Shown piece by piece: positions 50,092 to 57,995 of a stretch of 64,000 bases of DNA; the stretch's first letter is position 1, and every line of letters begins with the position of its first letter. The stretch spans positions 372,001 through 436,000 of the forward strand of contig JACKAV010000002.1 of assembly GCA_020634895.1 (NCBI GenBank), written 5' to 3'. Under the pieces are notes generated by a model that did no database searches, was not told where the DNA came from, and saw only the letters and a list, made by a program, of their open reading frames with translations. The position numbers were made by a program, and so were the translations under genes. The DNA comes from Anaerolineales bacterium. Lineage in GTDB: Bacteria > Chloroflexota > Anaerolineae > Anaerolineales > Villigracilaceae.

Positions 50092-50502
50092 CTAATGCCA
50101 CACTGCCAGCAACGCGCCAAAGATGACGAAGTTAACGAGATGGTTTCCGATCTCGATCGCCCAGATCTTCAAGCCGTGCCCGGCAAAAAGTTTATTGACC
50201 AGATAAGTCGGCGCGATAAAACCGAACCAAAGCATGAAACCCGTCATTGCGCCGGAAGCGATGGTGGTGCTGTTCATCGCTTTTACCATGAACGCCATGG
50301 CAACCGCCTGAACAAATGACGCGAGCACGGTCAGCCCCCAGGTCATGCCCATATTTTCCATGCCGGGCTGCTCGCGCCCGCCGCCAACCACCTTCCACCA
50401 CATTGGGAAAAAGGTTTTGGGGTTGTACCAGATCGATCCGCTGATCATACTGATGACAACACAAACAATTACAGCCAGCCAATTTATAGTGCTAAAGTCC
50501 AT
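50092..50502 (-). CDS. DUF1761 family membrane protein
   Basis: The 136-residue product has four predicted membrane helices and the family pattern INWLAVIVCVVISMISGSIW with YNPKTFFPMWWKVVGG near the N-terminus, then GFMLWFGFIAPTYLVNKLFA. DUF1761 proteins have no established function. The gene forms a single unit with a near-consensus promoter, a perfect palindrome at the start of the transcript, an AAGGAG box and its own terminator. Confidence 0.85.
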   Translation of the reverse strand: MDFSTINWLAVIVCVVISMISGSIWYNPKTFFPMWWKVVGGGREQPGMENMGMTWGLTVLASFVQAVAMAFMVKAMNSTTIASGAMTGFMLWFGFIAPTYLVNKLFAGHGLKIWAIEIGNHLVNFVIFGALLAVWH

Positions 50503-50520
50503 CTCAATCTCCTTTGGGTA

Positions 50521-50550
50521 AATGATGACCGGCGCACGCCGGTCATCATT
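50521..50550. promoter_or_regulatory. Perfect 30-base palindrome at the DUF1761 transcript start
   Basis: AATGATGACCGGCG is repeated exactly inverted around a central CA. The palindrome starts three bases after the -10 box, so it covers the predicted transcription start and would give a 14-bp hairpin at or near the 5' end of the mRNA. It may be a repressor operator or a stabilising 5' hairpin. Confidence 0.8.
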
Positions 50551-50552
50551 TA

Positions 50553-50581
50553 ATTATAATAGAATTTTTGTTCTATTTCAA
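50553..50581 (-). promoter_or_regulatory. Promoter of the DUF1761 gene
   Basis: Minus strand: TTGAAA (50576-50581), a 17-base spacer and TATAAT (50553-50558), a near-consensus sigma-70 promoter. Confidence 0.85.
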
Positions 50582-50665
50582 TGGGGAATTTTAGTGGAGC
50601 GCCTACATTCGGAAGGGATGTAGCAGATATTCACCAAAGAGAGTCAACTCTGTTTCCTCCATGAC

Positions 50666-50700
50666 CTCTGTGTTCTCTGTGTTCTCTGTGTTCTCTGTGG
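50666..50700. repeat. 9-bp tandem repeat (CTCTGTGTT)n
   Basis: Nearly four head-to-tail units of CTCTGTGTT end in CTCTGTGGTGAAG. The complementary form, CACAGAGAACACAGAG, is a repeat I recall in intergenic DNA of many bacteria. It lies between the cytochrome gene's stop and the DUF1761 promoter and codes for nothing visible. Confidence 0.75.
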
Positions 50701-50758
50701 TGAAGAATAACTTTGTCCACCATGATGGGAACCCCAATTTTAGCAAGCCGATTGAAAC

Positions 50759-51499
50759 CTATGGCATGAATCCGCCGTTGGACAAAATATCATGAACTGA
50801 CTGAAATTCATCGACCTGTTGCTGGGTTACGGTACCCGCTTCTACAAGCGCGGCAAGCGCAGCGGATTCGCGTTCGCTTGTATTGCCCTGACTTGTATCG
50901 GTCAGCATGTAGTTCTCCAATTCGGTATGGACCAATCGGAACACATCCGCCTGTTCCTGTGTGATGGCGCCTTGATTCACCGCATCAGTCAGCATGGCAT
51001 CCTGCTGCGCTGCCTGCATCTGGTTAACCTGCGTCATATTCCCCTGCCCCATCGCGCGGACGTATGCGATCACATCCCAAATTTGCTGTTCAGTTAACAC
51101 ATCCTTCCATGCAGGCATGGCGGTTCCAAAAGGCGTACCGCCTTCGCTGACGCGGTAAAAGACAAGGTCATCCGCCAGCATTTGAGTAGTGTGCGCGATT
51201 TGAGCAGGAGCCGGGTCAAGCGCCGCTCCGGCAGGACCATCGCCCAAGCCCGTCTCACCGTGGCAGGTGGCGCAATTCGTTGTGTATATCTCAGCGCCGT
51301 CCGCGAGAGCATCACCAGTAACAACCGGCGCAGTTTTGCCCGCGTACTCCGCGGGAACTTGCACATGATGGCGCATCATCATTCCCGAATTCCCACCGCC
51401 CATCATGCCGGGACCTTCTCCTCCCATTATGGTAGTTGAATCTTGCGCCCCGCATGCCGCCAACAGGGACGCCAGAAGAATGATCAAATACTTTTTCAT
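50759..51499 (-). CDS. Methionine-rich c-type cytochrome lipoprotein
   Basis: The 246-residue product starts MKKYLIILLASLLAACGAQD, with lipobox LAAC. A Met/Gly-rich stretch (IMGGEGPGMMGGGNSGMMMR, residues 24-43) precedes one cytochrome c domain with heme motif CATCH (Cys76-His80), the Met-ligand region GTPFGTAMPAWKDVLTEQQI and WDVIAYVRAM. A C-terminal helical region (about 165-246) has two similar halves, GAITQEQADVF and GTVTQQQVDEF. It is a membrane-anchored electron carrier; the Met-rich segment suggests copper contact, which is inference. The ATG at 51499 has an AAAGGG box. Confidence 0.9.
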   Translation of the reverse strand: MKKYLIILLASLLAACGAQDSTTIMGGEGPGMMGGGNSGMMMRHHVQVPAEYAGKTAPVVTGDALADGAEIYTTNCATCHGETGLGDGPAGAALDPAPAQIAHTTQMLADDLVFYRVSEGGTPFGTAMPAWKDVLTEQQIWDVIAYVRAMGQGNMTQVNQMQAAQQDAMLTDAVNQGAITQEQADVFRLVHTELENYMLTDTSQGNTSERESAALAALVEAGTVTQQQVDEFQSVHDILSNGGFMP

Positions 51500-51666
51500 A
51501 CTTACCCTTTCAAATATATGGATTTTCAATACGACGGGAGTTTAACACTGCTTACATTGAGGTACATAAAGATTGTGTAAAGCATTTACATTGTAAACAC
51601 CCCAATTCAATATGTGACAACGCTAAACGGATTGCTAATTCTCCTTCTATAAAACATTATTACCAA

Positions 51667-51698
51667 CAAAAATAGGAGAAGCTTTCAGCCTCTCCTAT
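51667..51698 (-). terminator. Terminator of the cystathionine beta-synthase gene
   Basis: On the minus strand ATAGGAGAGGC pairs with GCTTCTCCTAT and is followed by TTTTTG, 24 bases after the stop codon. Confidence 0.9.
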
Positions 51699-51721
51699 AA
51701 TTTGCTCTTGCTTACAGCGGC

Positions 51722-53134
51722 TTATATCTTCCCAGCCACGTAATCCAGCACGTCGATCTTGGTGAGGATACCTACCGGCTTTCCGCCTTCCACAATGATG
51801 AGCGCATACCCGGCGGTGAGTGACGGCATGGCTTCTTCGAGCGGAGTTTCCGGCGGGAAGACCGCGCCTGCATCCTGTACAAGTGAGTCGATTGACTCGT
51901 CGTTGTTATGTTCGTGCTTCTCAAGCATGTGATTGAGCAGGTCCACTTCTTCGATGAGCCCGACCAGCATCCCGTCCGCGCCGACGACGGGCATTTGCGA
52001 GATGGCGTTCTGGTGCATCATGGTAACGACCTTGCGGATCGAGTCACCCACCTTCGCGGTGGATAAAGCCTTGTTTGGCTTCGCAATCAAAAGGTCGCCC
52101 AGAGCCGTCTCTCCGAATTCCATCGAGAGGAAGCCGAATTCGCGCATCCATTTATCATCATAGAATTTGGATAGATAACGCGAACCCGAATCAGGCAGAA
52201 TAACCACGGGCAGACGGTCAGCACTCAGCTTTTTGCAATATTTCATGGCGCCTGCAATCGCCGAACCGGAAGAGCCGCCCGCAAAGATACCCTCCTGCCG
52301 CACGAGTTGACGCGCCCACAAAAACGATTCGCGGTCGCCTGCACGTTCGATGGCATCCACAACGGTGATATCCATTGTGGACGGCAAAAAGTCTTCGCCG
52401 ATGCCTTCGACCTTGTATGTTTTCGGGTACGCGCCGGGCGGAATGACGCCGTTGTTCTGCCAAATTTCCGTCAGGATCGAGCCTTCGATATCAACGCCAA
52501 CGATGGTGATGTTCGGATTTTTCTCTTTGAGGTAGCGTCCCACGCCGGTGATTGTTCCGCCGGTGCCAATGCCGATGATCACGTCGGTCACTTTTCCTTC
52601 GGTCTGTTCCCAAATTTCGGGACCAGTCGTCACCAAATGAGTCTGCGGGTTATCAGGGTTATGGTATTGATTTGCCAGAATCGCATTGGGAACTTCACGC
52701 GCAAATTTCTTTGCAACTTCATAATAAGAACGCGGGTCGCCGGGACCGGCTTCAGTAGGAGTGATAACGACCTTCGCACCGTACGCCCGCAAAAGCAGGA
52801 TCTTTTCCTTGCTCATCTTTTCGGGCATGACAAAAATGGTCTTGTATCCCTTCAACGCGGCGGCGATGGCGAGACCCACTCCCGTATTACCCGATGTCGC
52901 TTCGACAATGGTGCCGCCGGGTTTGAGCTCACCACGCTTCTCTGCCTGTTCGACAATATTCGCCCCCACCCGATCTTTGACCGAGCCGCCGGGATTCATG
53001 AATTCCAATTTGGCATACAAGGGTACGGGCAGGTCCTTGCCGATCCGCTCCAGCCGCACGAGCGGAGTGTTCCCCATTGCGCCCAACAAATTATTAAAGA
53101 CTCTTCTTTCCTTTGACTCAGGCAATACGATCAT
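51722..53134 (-). CDS. Cystathionine beta-synthase / cysteine synthase with CBS pair
   Basis: The PLP domain (about residues 12-325) has the lysine (Lys53) in MNPGGSVKDRVG, the substrate loop EATSGNTGVGLA and the phosphate-binding GIGTGGTITGVGRYL. A CBS pair follows (about 345-400 and 410-468), giving 470 residues in total, which fits CBS rather than the about 310-residue CysK. It joins serine with homocysteine (transsulfuration) or acts as cysteine synthase; the sequence does not decide this. The CBS pair may bind an adenosyl ligand. No cystathionine gamma-lyase gene is adjacent. Confidence 0.93.
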   Translation of the reverse strand: MIVLPESKERRVFNNLLGAMGNTPLVRLERIGKDLPVPLYAKLEFMNPGGSVKDRVGANIVEQAEKRGELKPGGTIVEATSGNTGVGLAIAAALKGYKTIFVMPEKMSKEKILLLRAYGAKVVITPTEAGPGDPRSYYEVAKKFAREVPNAILANQYHNPDNPQTHLVTTGPEIWEQTEGKVTDVIIGIGTGGTITGVGRYLKEKNPNITIVGVDIEGSILTEIWQNNGVIPPGAYPKTYKVEGIGEDFLPSTMDITVVDAIERAGDRESFLWARQLVRQEGIFAGGSSGSAIAGAMKYCKKLSADRLPVVILPDSGSRYLSKFYDDKWMREFGFLSMEFGETALGDLLIAKPNKALSTAKVGDSIRKVVTMMHQNAISQMPVVGADGMLVGLIEEVDLLNHMLEKHEHNNDESIDSLVQDAGAVFPPETPLEEAMPSLTAGYALIIVEGGKPVGILTKIDVLDYVAGKI

Positions 53135-53224
53135 TCTCTCTCCTTTGGTTTGGGTTTGAACTAAATCGCCGAACTATCTCTAATCATTTGCGTTTTCAAT
53201 CTCGATACCCCATTATATAACAAC

Positions 53225-53259
53225 AAAAAAAGCGGCTGCCATATCGGGCAGCCGCTTTT
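53225..53259 (-). terminator. Terminator of the small exported-protein gene
   Basis: On the minus strand AAAAGCGGCTGCC pairs exactly with GGCAGCCGCTTTT and seven T follow, 15 bases after the stop of the gene at 53274. Confidence 0.95.
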
Positions 53260-53273
53260 ATGTCAAGCAAGGC

Positions 53274-53690
53274 TTACTGAATAGAGAAATTGACAGTGCT
53301 GTTCAACGTGCCATTGAAGTAAATTTCAGCCTTGTACGTACCGGAGGGCCAGCCGTCTGATGGCGGTTCAAAATAGAAGTAGATGGTGCCGTTGAAATTG
53401 TCATTCTCCACATTGACTTGCGCTTCGTCGATGAAGTAGTTCGGGTCGTAGCCGGGGACGTTCACCGCGTACCAGCGGGAGACAACCTGATTCCCAGCCG
53501 CCCCGTTTGCAAGATTGCCAACGACATAAACAGTATCAAAAGCGCCAAACGTTGTGGATGGCTGGTTCCCATCGGAATCACGGGCAGAGCGCATGTTCGA
53601 GAGAGACGGCTCGCCGCCCACTGCGCAGGCAAGCTGCGCGGCAATAACAACAACTACAGCAAAAAGGATGGATAATTTTTTGGCATTCAT
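53274..53690 (-). CDS. Small exported beta-sheet protein, unknown
   Basis: The 138-residue product starts MNAKKLSILFAVVVVIAAQL followed by ACAVGG, a signal peptide with a weak lipobox (QLAC), so it is either a lipoprotein or a secreted protein. The rest (GAFDTVYVVGNLANGAAGNQ, then GTIYFYFEPPSDGWPSGTYK and AEIYFNGTLNSTVNFSIQ) is a single Ig-like beta sandwich of the type seen in stalk or adhesin proteins. The ATG at 53690 is preceded by AAGGAG at eight bases. It is a mono-cistronic unit. Confidence 0.82.
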   Translation of the reverse strand: MNAKKLSILFAVVVVIAAQLACAVGGEPSLSNMRSARDSDGNQPSTTFGAFDTVYVVGNLANGAAGNQVVSRWYAVNVPGYDPNYFIDEAQVNVENDNFNGTIYFYFEPPSDGWPSGTYKAEIYFNGTLNSTVNFSIQ

Positions 53691-53713
53691 TTTGGCATTC
53701 TCCTTATATGAAT

Positions 53714-53749
53714 TTGGCGGGAAGCCTTCCGCCAATGGTCGACATTATA
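53714..53749 (-). promoter_or_regulatory. -10 box and leader hairpin of the small exported-protein gene
   Basis: A TATAAT (53744-53749, minus strand) is followed by TTGGCGG/CCGCCAA arms (53714-53720 and 53729-53735) in the leader. No convincing -35 box was found, and the hairpin has no T-run, so it is part of the leader. Confidence 0.5.
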
Positions 53750-53783
53750 CAATGGCATCAAAAAATCACCTGACCTAAATGTA

Positions 53784-54503
53784 CTATTGCACCTCGATGT
53801 ATATCCGCTTATTGATCGCGCCCTTGCTTTTATATTCAACCACTTTGATCTTGCCCACCTCGGAGGTGTTTTTCACATGGGTGCCGCCGTCGGCTTGCAG
53901 GTCCAGCCCGACAATTTCGACGGTGCGGACTTGCATGATTCCCTCAGGGAGCAGATTGATCTTGGTGCGGATCAAATCCGGGATTTGGAACGCCTCTTCC
54001 CTCGGGAGGATGTTGACGCGAATCTCATGGTTTTTCACCACCTCGGCATTGACCTTGTCCTCGATCTCGCGGACGAGTTCTCCGCGCATCGTTTCGAATT
54101 CGAAGTCCATGCGTCCTTTGAGCGGTTCCATGTCGCCGCCGGTGACCTTCGCGCCGTAATCGCGGTACACCGTTCCGCACAGGACGTGCAGAGCGGTATG
54201 AGTGCGCATCAGCTTGTATCGCCGCACCCAGTCCAAAGTCCCGTTCGAGGCGGCACCGGGCGCGGGCAAAGGCTCGGTCCCGCCGAGAAAGTGCAGGACG
54301 TCGTCGCCCTGTTTTTTCACCTTTTCCACGGGAAATTGAACGCCGCCAATTTCGAGGGTTCCAAAATCACATGGCTGCCCGCCCCCGCCGGGATAAAACG
54401 CGGTACGGTCGAGGACGACCGCGCGAGATTCCGCGTTGACGGACTGCACTGTTGCGGAAAACTCTTTGAGATACGAATCGGTTTGATATAGAAGCTCGGT
54501 CAT
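53784..54503 (-). CDS. AlaX-type alanyl-tRNA editing protein
   Basis: Hydrolyses Ser- or Gly-tRNA-Ala in trans, like the editing domain of AlaRS. The 239-residue product has TAFYPGGGGQPCDFGTL in the N-terminal beta barrel (as AlaX-M), the H-x3-H zinc motif at His102 and His106 (RTHTALH), and GGTHVKNTSEVG near residue 212. The residue at the usual cysteine position before GGTH is Asp (QADGGTH), so the zinc set differs from AlaRS. The ATG at 54503 is preferred over a TTG two codons upstream. Confidence 0.93.
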   Translation of the reverse strand: MTELLYQTDSYLKEFSATVQSVNAESRAVVLDRTAFYPGGGGQPCDFGTLEIGGVQFPVEKVKKQGDDVLHFLGGTEPLPAPGAASNGTLDWVRRYKLMRTHTALHVLCGTVYRDYGAKVTGGDMEPLKGRMDFEFETMRGELVREIEDKVNAEVVKNHEIRVNILPREEAFQIPDLIRTKINLLPEGIMQVRTVEIVGLDLQADGGTHVKNTSEVGKIKVVEYKSKGAINKRIYIEVQ

Positions 54504-54564
54504 GGTCAAAATTATATCCGATGGGGTTGCAAAATTAGGATTGGATTAGAAGTCAGAGACGTGC

Positions 54565-54594
54565 TTGACTTTGGTCTTTCATATATTGTATAGT
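54565..54594 (+). promoter_or_regulatory. Promoter of the GldA/GldF/GldG-like cluster
   Basis: TTGACT (54565-54570), an 18-base spacer and TATAGT (54589-54594). A small perfect palindrome, AAAGGCA-C-TGCCTTT (54610-54624), lies in the leader, and a GAGGAG box precedes the ATG at 54688. Confidence 0.7.
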
Positions 54595-54687
54595 AATCTG
54601 CGGTAATCTAAAGGCACTGCCTTTTGGCTGTGTCTTTTCTTTGCAATAATCCCATTTGAAATCAATAATTCACCGTGAGGAGAAGCA

Positions 54688-55611
54688 ATGATAAAGGTAA
54701 ATGGTCTCACAAAAGACTATGGTGCGCGCCGCGCCGTGCATAATTTGAGCTTTGATGCTCAGCAGGGCGAAATTGTGGGCTTTTTAGGTCCAAATGGTGC
54801 GGGCAAAACCACCACGATGCGCATCCTAACCGGCTACATGCCGCCCACCGATGGCGAGGCGATCGTAGCCGGATATGATGTGGTGGAAGATTCGTTGGAA
54901 GTGCGCAAGCGGGTCGGCTACCTGCCGGAAACCGTTCCGCTGTATCACGATATGGCAGTGTTCGACTATCTGAAGTACATGGGCGAACTCCGTCATATTC
55001 CGAACGTAGATGACCGCGTAGATGAGGTTTTGGATCAGGTTGGTCTGTACGAACGCGCGAACGGGTACATCGGAAACCTTTCCAAAGGTATGAAGCAGAG
55101 AGTGGGACTCGCCCAGGCGCTTCTGCACCGCCCCGAGGTGTTGATCCTCGACGAGCCGACGATCGGTCTCGACCCGGGGCAGGTCGTGGAAGTCCGCCAG
55201 TTGATCCGCGAGATCGGCAAGGAGCGCACTGTGCTCCTCTCCACCCATCTGCTCAATGAGGCGCAAAACCTCTGCGACCGGGTGCTCATCATCAACAAGG
55301 GCAAGATCGTCGCGGAAGATACCACCGAGAACCTGCAAGCCCGTCTGCTCGGCGCGGAACGTGTGGTCGTCCGCGTACGCGGCGAATCGGACGAACTCGC
55401 CGATACCATCAAGAGCGTCAAAGGCGTGCGCAAAGTGGAAGCACGTGAAGACGGCGGAGTGGAATTTGAATTTGCCTCCGGCAAAGACCTCCGCCCGGAA
55501 GTTGCCAAACAGGTCATCAAGGACGGTTACGACCTGCTCGAACTTCGTCCGCTTGGAATGAGCCTGGAAGAGATCTTCCTCGAACTCACCAACAGCGAAG
55601 GGAAAAAATAA
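54688..55611 (+). CDS. ABC transporter ATP-binding protein, GldA-like
   Basis: The 307-residue product has Walker A GPNGAGKTTTM, GYLPETVPLYHDMAVFDYLK, the signature SKGMKQRVGLAQAL, Walker B VLILDEPTIGLDP and the H-loop STHLLNEAQ, then the C-terminal extension of GldA/DrrA-type exporters with LRPLGMSLEEIFLELTN. It begins a four-gene unit: permease, GldG-like protein and DUF4340 protein. In Bacteroidetes the GldAFG set is needed for gliding, but similar sets in non-gliding bacteria are of unknown cargo. Confidence 0.93.
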   Translation: MIKVNGLTKDYGARRAVHNLSFDAQQGEIVGFLGPNGAGKTTTMRILTGYMPPTDGEAIVAGYDVVEDSLEVRKRVGYLPETVPLYHDMAVFDYLKYMGELRHIPNVDDRVDEVLDQVGLYERANGYIGNLSKGMKQRVGLAQALLHRPEVLILDEPTIGLDPGQVVEVRQLIREIGKERTVLLSTHLLNEAQNLCDRVLIINKGKIVAEDTTENLQARLLGAERVVVRVRGESDELADTIKSVKGVRKVEAREDGGVEFEFASGKDLRPEVAKQVIKDGYDLLELRPLGMSLEEIFLELTNSEGKK

Positions 55612-55626
55612 GGCGAGGCTATTTCC

Positions 55627-56370
55627 ATGAAAAATATTTGGACCATCGCAAAACGCGAATTCGATAATTATTTCAGCGGACCGCTGGCATACGTTGTGAT
55701 GCTGGCTGTCCTTTTGCCTTTGGGCATTTACTTCAGCTTGATCCTTTTCTACACCAGCCAGCAGGCAGTTTTTGGCGGAGGCGGCGCACCGGACATCACT
55801 CCCATGAACGGGTTGTTCGCCTTCCTTATGGTCTTCCTCAGCCCCGCGCTCACCATGCGTCTGCTTTCTGATGAAGCCCGCATGGGTACGCTTGAACTCT
55901 TGCTGACGGCTCCCGTGCGCGACTCGGAACTCGTCATTGGCAAATGGCTTGGTGCCATGCTTTTCATCCTAACCCTGCTTGGAATCACGTTGATCTACCC
56001 CATTGTCCTGAACAACTTTGTTACACCGGGCATCGACTGGAGCGTCGTTCTCTCTTCGTATATCGGTTTGATCCTGCTTTGCGGAACCATGCTCGCTTTG
56101 GGCGTGGGCATCTCCGCGATCTTCTCAAACCAGTTCGCGGCGTTCTTCGTCACGTTGGGCTTGATCTTCTTCCTTTACTTTCTGGTCGGTCTGCCGGCGA
56201 ACCTGCTCCCGCAGAGCGGCGACCTGCTCAATTATTTCAGCATCAATAATCACTTCACCCAGATGAACTCCGGCACGATCACACTTGGGGCGCTTACCTA
56301 TTTCATCAGCCTCATCTCGTTCGGTTTGTTCGCCGGAACCACTGCAATTGAAATTCGGAGATGGCGCTAA
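55627..56370 (+). CDS. ABC-2 permease, GldF-like
   Basis: The 247-residue product has six predicted spans, the N-terminal IWTIAKREFDNYFSGPLAYV, RLLSDEARMGTLELLLTAPV, RDSELVIGKWLGAM and later FNNHFT-like SINNHFTQMNSGTITLGALT. It is the membrane partner of the preceding ATPase (15-base gap). Its stop codon overlaps the ATG of the next gene (TAATG). Confidence 0.9.
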   Translation: MKNIWTIAKREFDNYFSGPLAYVVMLAVLLPLGIYFSLILFYTSQQAVFGGGGAPDITPMNGLFAFLMVFLSPALTMRLLSDEARMGTLELLLTAPVRDSELVIGKWLGAMLFILTLLGITLIYPIVLNNFVTPGIDWSVVLSSYIGLILLCGTMLALGVGISAIFSNQFAAFFVTLGLIFFLYFLVGLPANLLPQSGDLLNYFSINNHFTQMNSGTITLGALTYFISLISFGLFAGTTAIEIRRWR

Positions 56371-57992
56371 TGGCTGGCAAAAAGAAAAATCCCAACGCAA
56401 AATACGCGGTGATCGGGCTGGTTGTCGCCCTGGTCGCCTGCATCGCCACTGGTCTCATCGGCTCCGCCAATGTGCTTACCGGCATTGGCATGTTTACCCT
56501 CTCTGATGAAATTCAGGGCGGCGTCGACCTTTCCCTTCAGATCAGTATCGGACTTCTCATCCTCGGGTTGGCGGCGTACGCCATTCTGAATCCGGATGCC
56601 GTGCGCCGCTTCCTCACCGGACGCCAGGCACGCTACGGCTCGAATTCCCTGATCCTCACTGTGGCATTTGTCGGCATCCTCGTCGCTGGAAATTACATCG
56701 TCTACAACAACACAGACCTGTTTGGTTCACCCTACGACCTCACCGAAGACAAATCGAACACCCTCGCCCCAGAGACGCTTCAAATCCTCGCCACGCTGAA
56801 GGAACCTGTCACTGCGACTGCTTTCTTCTCGACCAACTCGAACACCGCCACTGCAGACGAACTCCTGCAAAAGTTCAAAAATAACAGCAGCGGCAAGTTC
56901 ACCTATAAATTCGTCAACCCGGATGTCGACCCGGTTGCGGCTCGTGAAGCCGGCATCACCGGAGACGGCAAAATCCTCCTGCAAATGGGAGAGACAAAAG
57001 AAATCGCCGCCTCTGCAAGCGAGAGCGAGATTGCCCGTACCCTTCTGCGCCTTATCAGCCCGGGAGCACGGACTGTGTACTTCCTGCAAGGTCACGGCGA
57101 GATCAGCCTCGACCCCGGCAGTGACATCACATACAGCATCGCTCAAAGCACGCTCGAGGCGAAAAATTACACCGTCAATACACTCAACTTATTGAGCACC
57201 CGCCAGATTCCCGATGATGCGCTTGCCATCATTGTTGCTGGTCCCCAAAAACCTGTCAGTCAGGATGAGGTTAATTTACTGAAAGCTTATGTGGACAACG
57301 GCGGTTCGCTCGTCGTTTTGGAAGACCCCGCATACTTCACCCAGTTTGGCGATGCTGACGATCCACTCGCCGATTACCTGACCAACGACTGGGGCATCAC
57401 ACTCAATAATGATATTGTGATCGACGCTGTGAACACGCAAAATCCCTTTGCGGCAATTTCCTCCCTGTACAATTCGAATCATCCGATCACGCAAAATCTG
57501 ACCTCCAGCCTTTTTGTGATCATGCCGCAGGCACGCAGCCTGACCATTTCGGGTGCGATAGACAATGTCACACAGACGTGGCTTATCAGCACGACCGACA
57601 ACTCATGGGGCGAAACGACCCCCGTTGATTCGAACAATACCCCGGTCTTTGACCCGGAAACTGACGTTCAGGGTCCGCTGTATCTGGCGATCGCGGGAGA
57701 AAACTCCGCAACAAATGGGCGTGTCGTTGTCTTTGGAAACTCACTCTTCGCCATAGACGGCAATTTCGATGTGTACGGTAACGGTAATTTCTTCATGAAC
57801 TCTGTGGACTGGGCAGCAGAACAGGAAGAAATTCTGAATCTCACCACCCGCCCGCGCACGGAACGCACCTTCACTCCGCCCACAGAGACCTGGCGTTTCC
57901 TGGTTTTGGTGCTCGTGATCGTCATCATCATTCCGGGTATGGTCGTGTTCTTCGGCATTTCGGCATGGATCGCGCGCCGCAGACGAGGATAG
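56370..57992 (+). CDS. GldG-like ABC-associated protein
   Basis: The 540-residue product has two or three N-terminal membrane helices, then a large soluble domain (about residues 120-500) with ALLPETLQIL-like TLAPETLQILATLKEPVTAT, YFLQGHGEISL, IIVAGPQKPVSQDEVNLLKA, YVDNGGSLVVLEDP, and a C-terminal membrane helix (FLVLVLVIVIIIPGMVVFFG). The segments match the GldG/DUF7088-ABC_transp_aux family. ATG 56370 is chosen over the in-frame ATG 56361 because the GGAG box sits nine bases before it and directly abuts the other. Confidence 0.88.
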   Translation: MAGKKKNPNAKYAVIGLVVALVACIATGLIGSANVLTGIGMFTLSDEIQGGVDLSLQISIGLLILGLAAYAILNPDAVRRFLTGRQARYGSNSLILTVAFVGILVAGNYIVYNNTDLFGSPYDLTEDKSNTLAPETLQILATLKEPVTATAFFSTNSNTATADELLQKFKNNSSGKFTYKFVNPDVDPVAAREAGITGDGKILLQMGETKEIAASASESEIARTLLRLISPGARTVYFLQGHGEISLDPGSDITYSIAQSTLEAKNYTVNTLNLLSTRQIPDDALAIIVAGPQKPVSQDEVNLLKAYVDNGGSLVVLEDPAYFTQFGDADDPLADYLTNDWGITLNNDIVIDAVNTQNPFAAISSLYNSNHPITQNLTSSLFVIMPQARSLTISGAIDNVTQTWLISTTDNSWGETTPVDSNNTPVFDPETDVQGPLYLAIAGENSATNGRVVVFGNSLFAIDGNFDVYGNGNFFMNSVDWAAEQEEILNLTTRPRTERTFTPPTETWRFLVLVLVIVIIIPGMVVFFGISAWIARRRRG

Positions 57993-57995
57993 AAC

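Noticed and set aside
50666..50700. A CRISPR array.
   Set aside because: The 9-bp units are directly adjacent without spacers and no cas genes are near.
53135..53224. A Cys- or Ser-rich leader peptide attenuator before the cystathionine beta-synthase gene.
   Set aside because: Short frames there contain no run of Cys, Ser or Met codons, and the only terminator belongs to the upstream gene.
53784..54491. A 234-codon plus-strand frame opposite the AlaX gene.
   Set aside because: It mirrors the AlaX frame, has no RBS and no recognisable domain, whereas AlaX motifs are clear.
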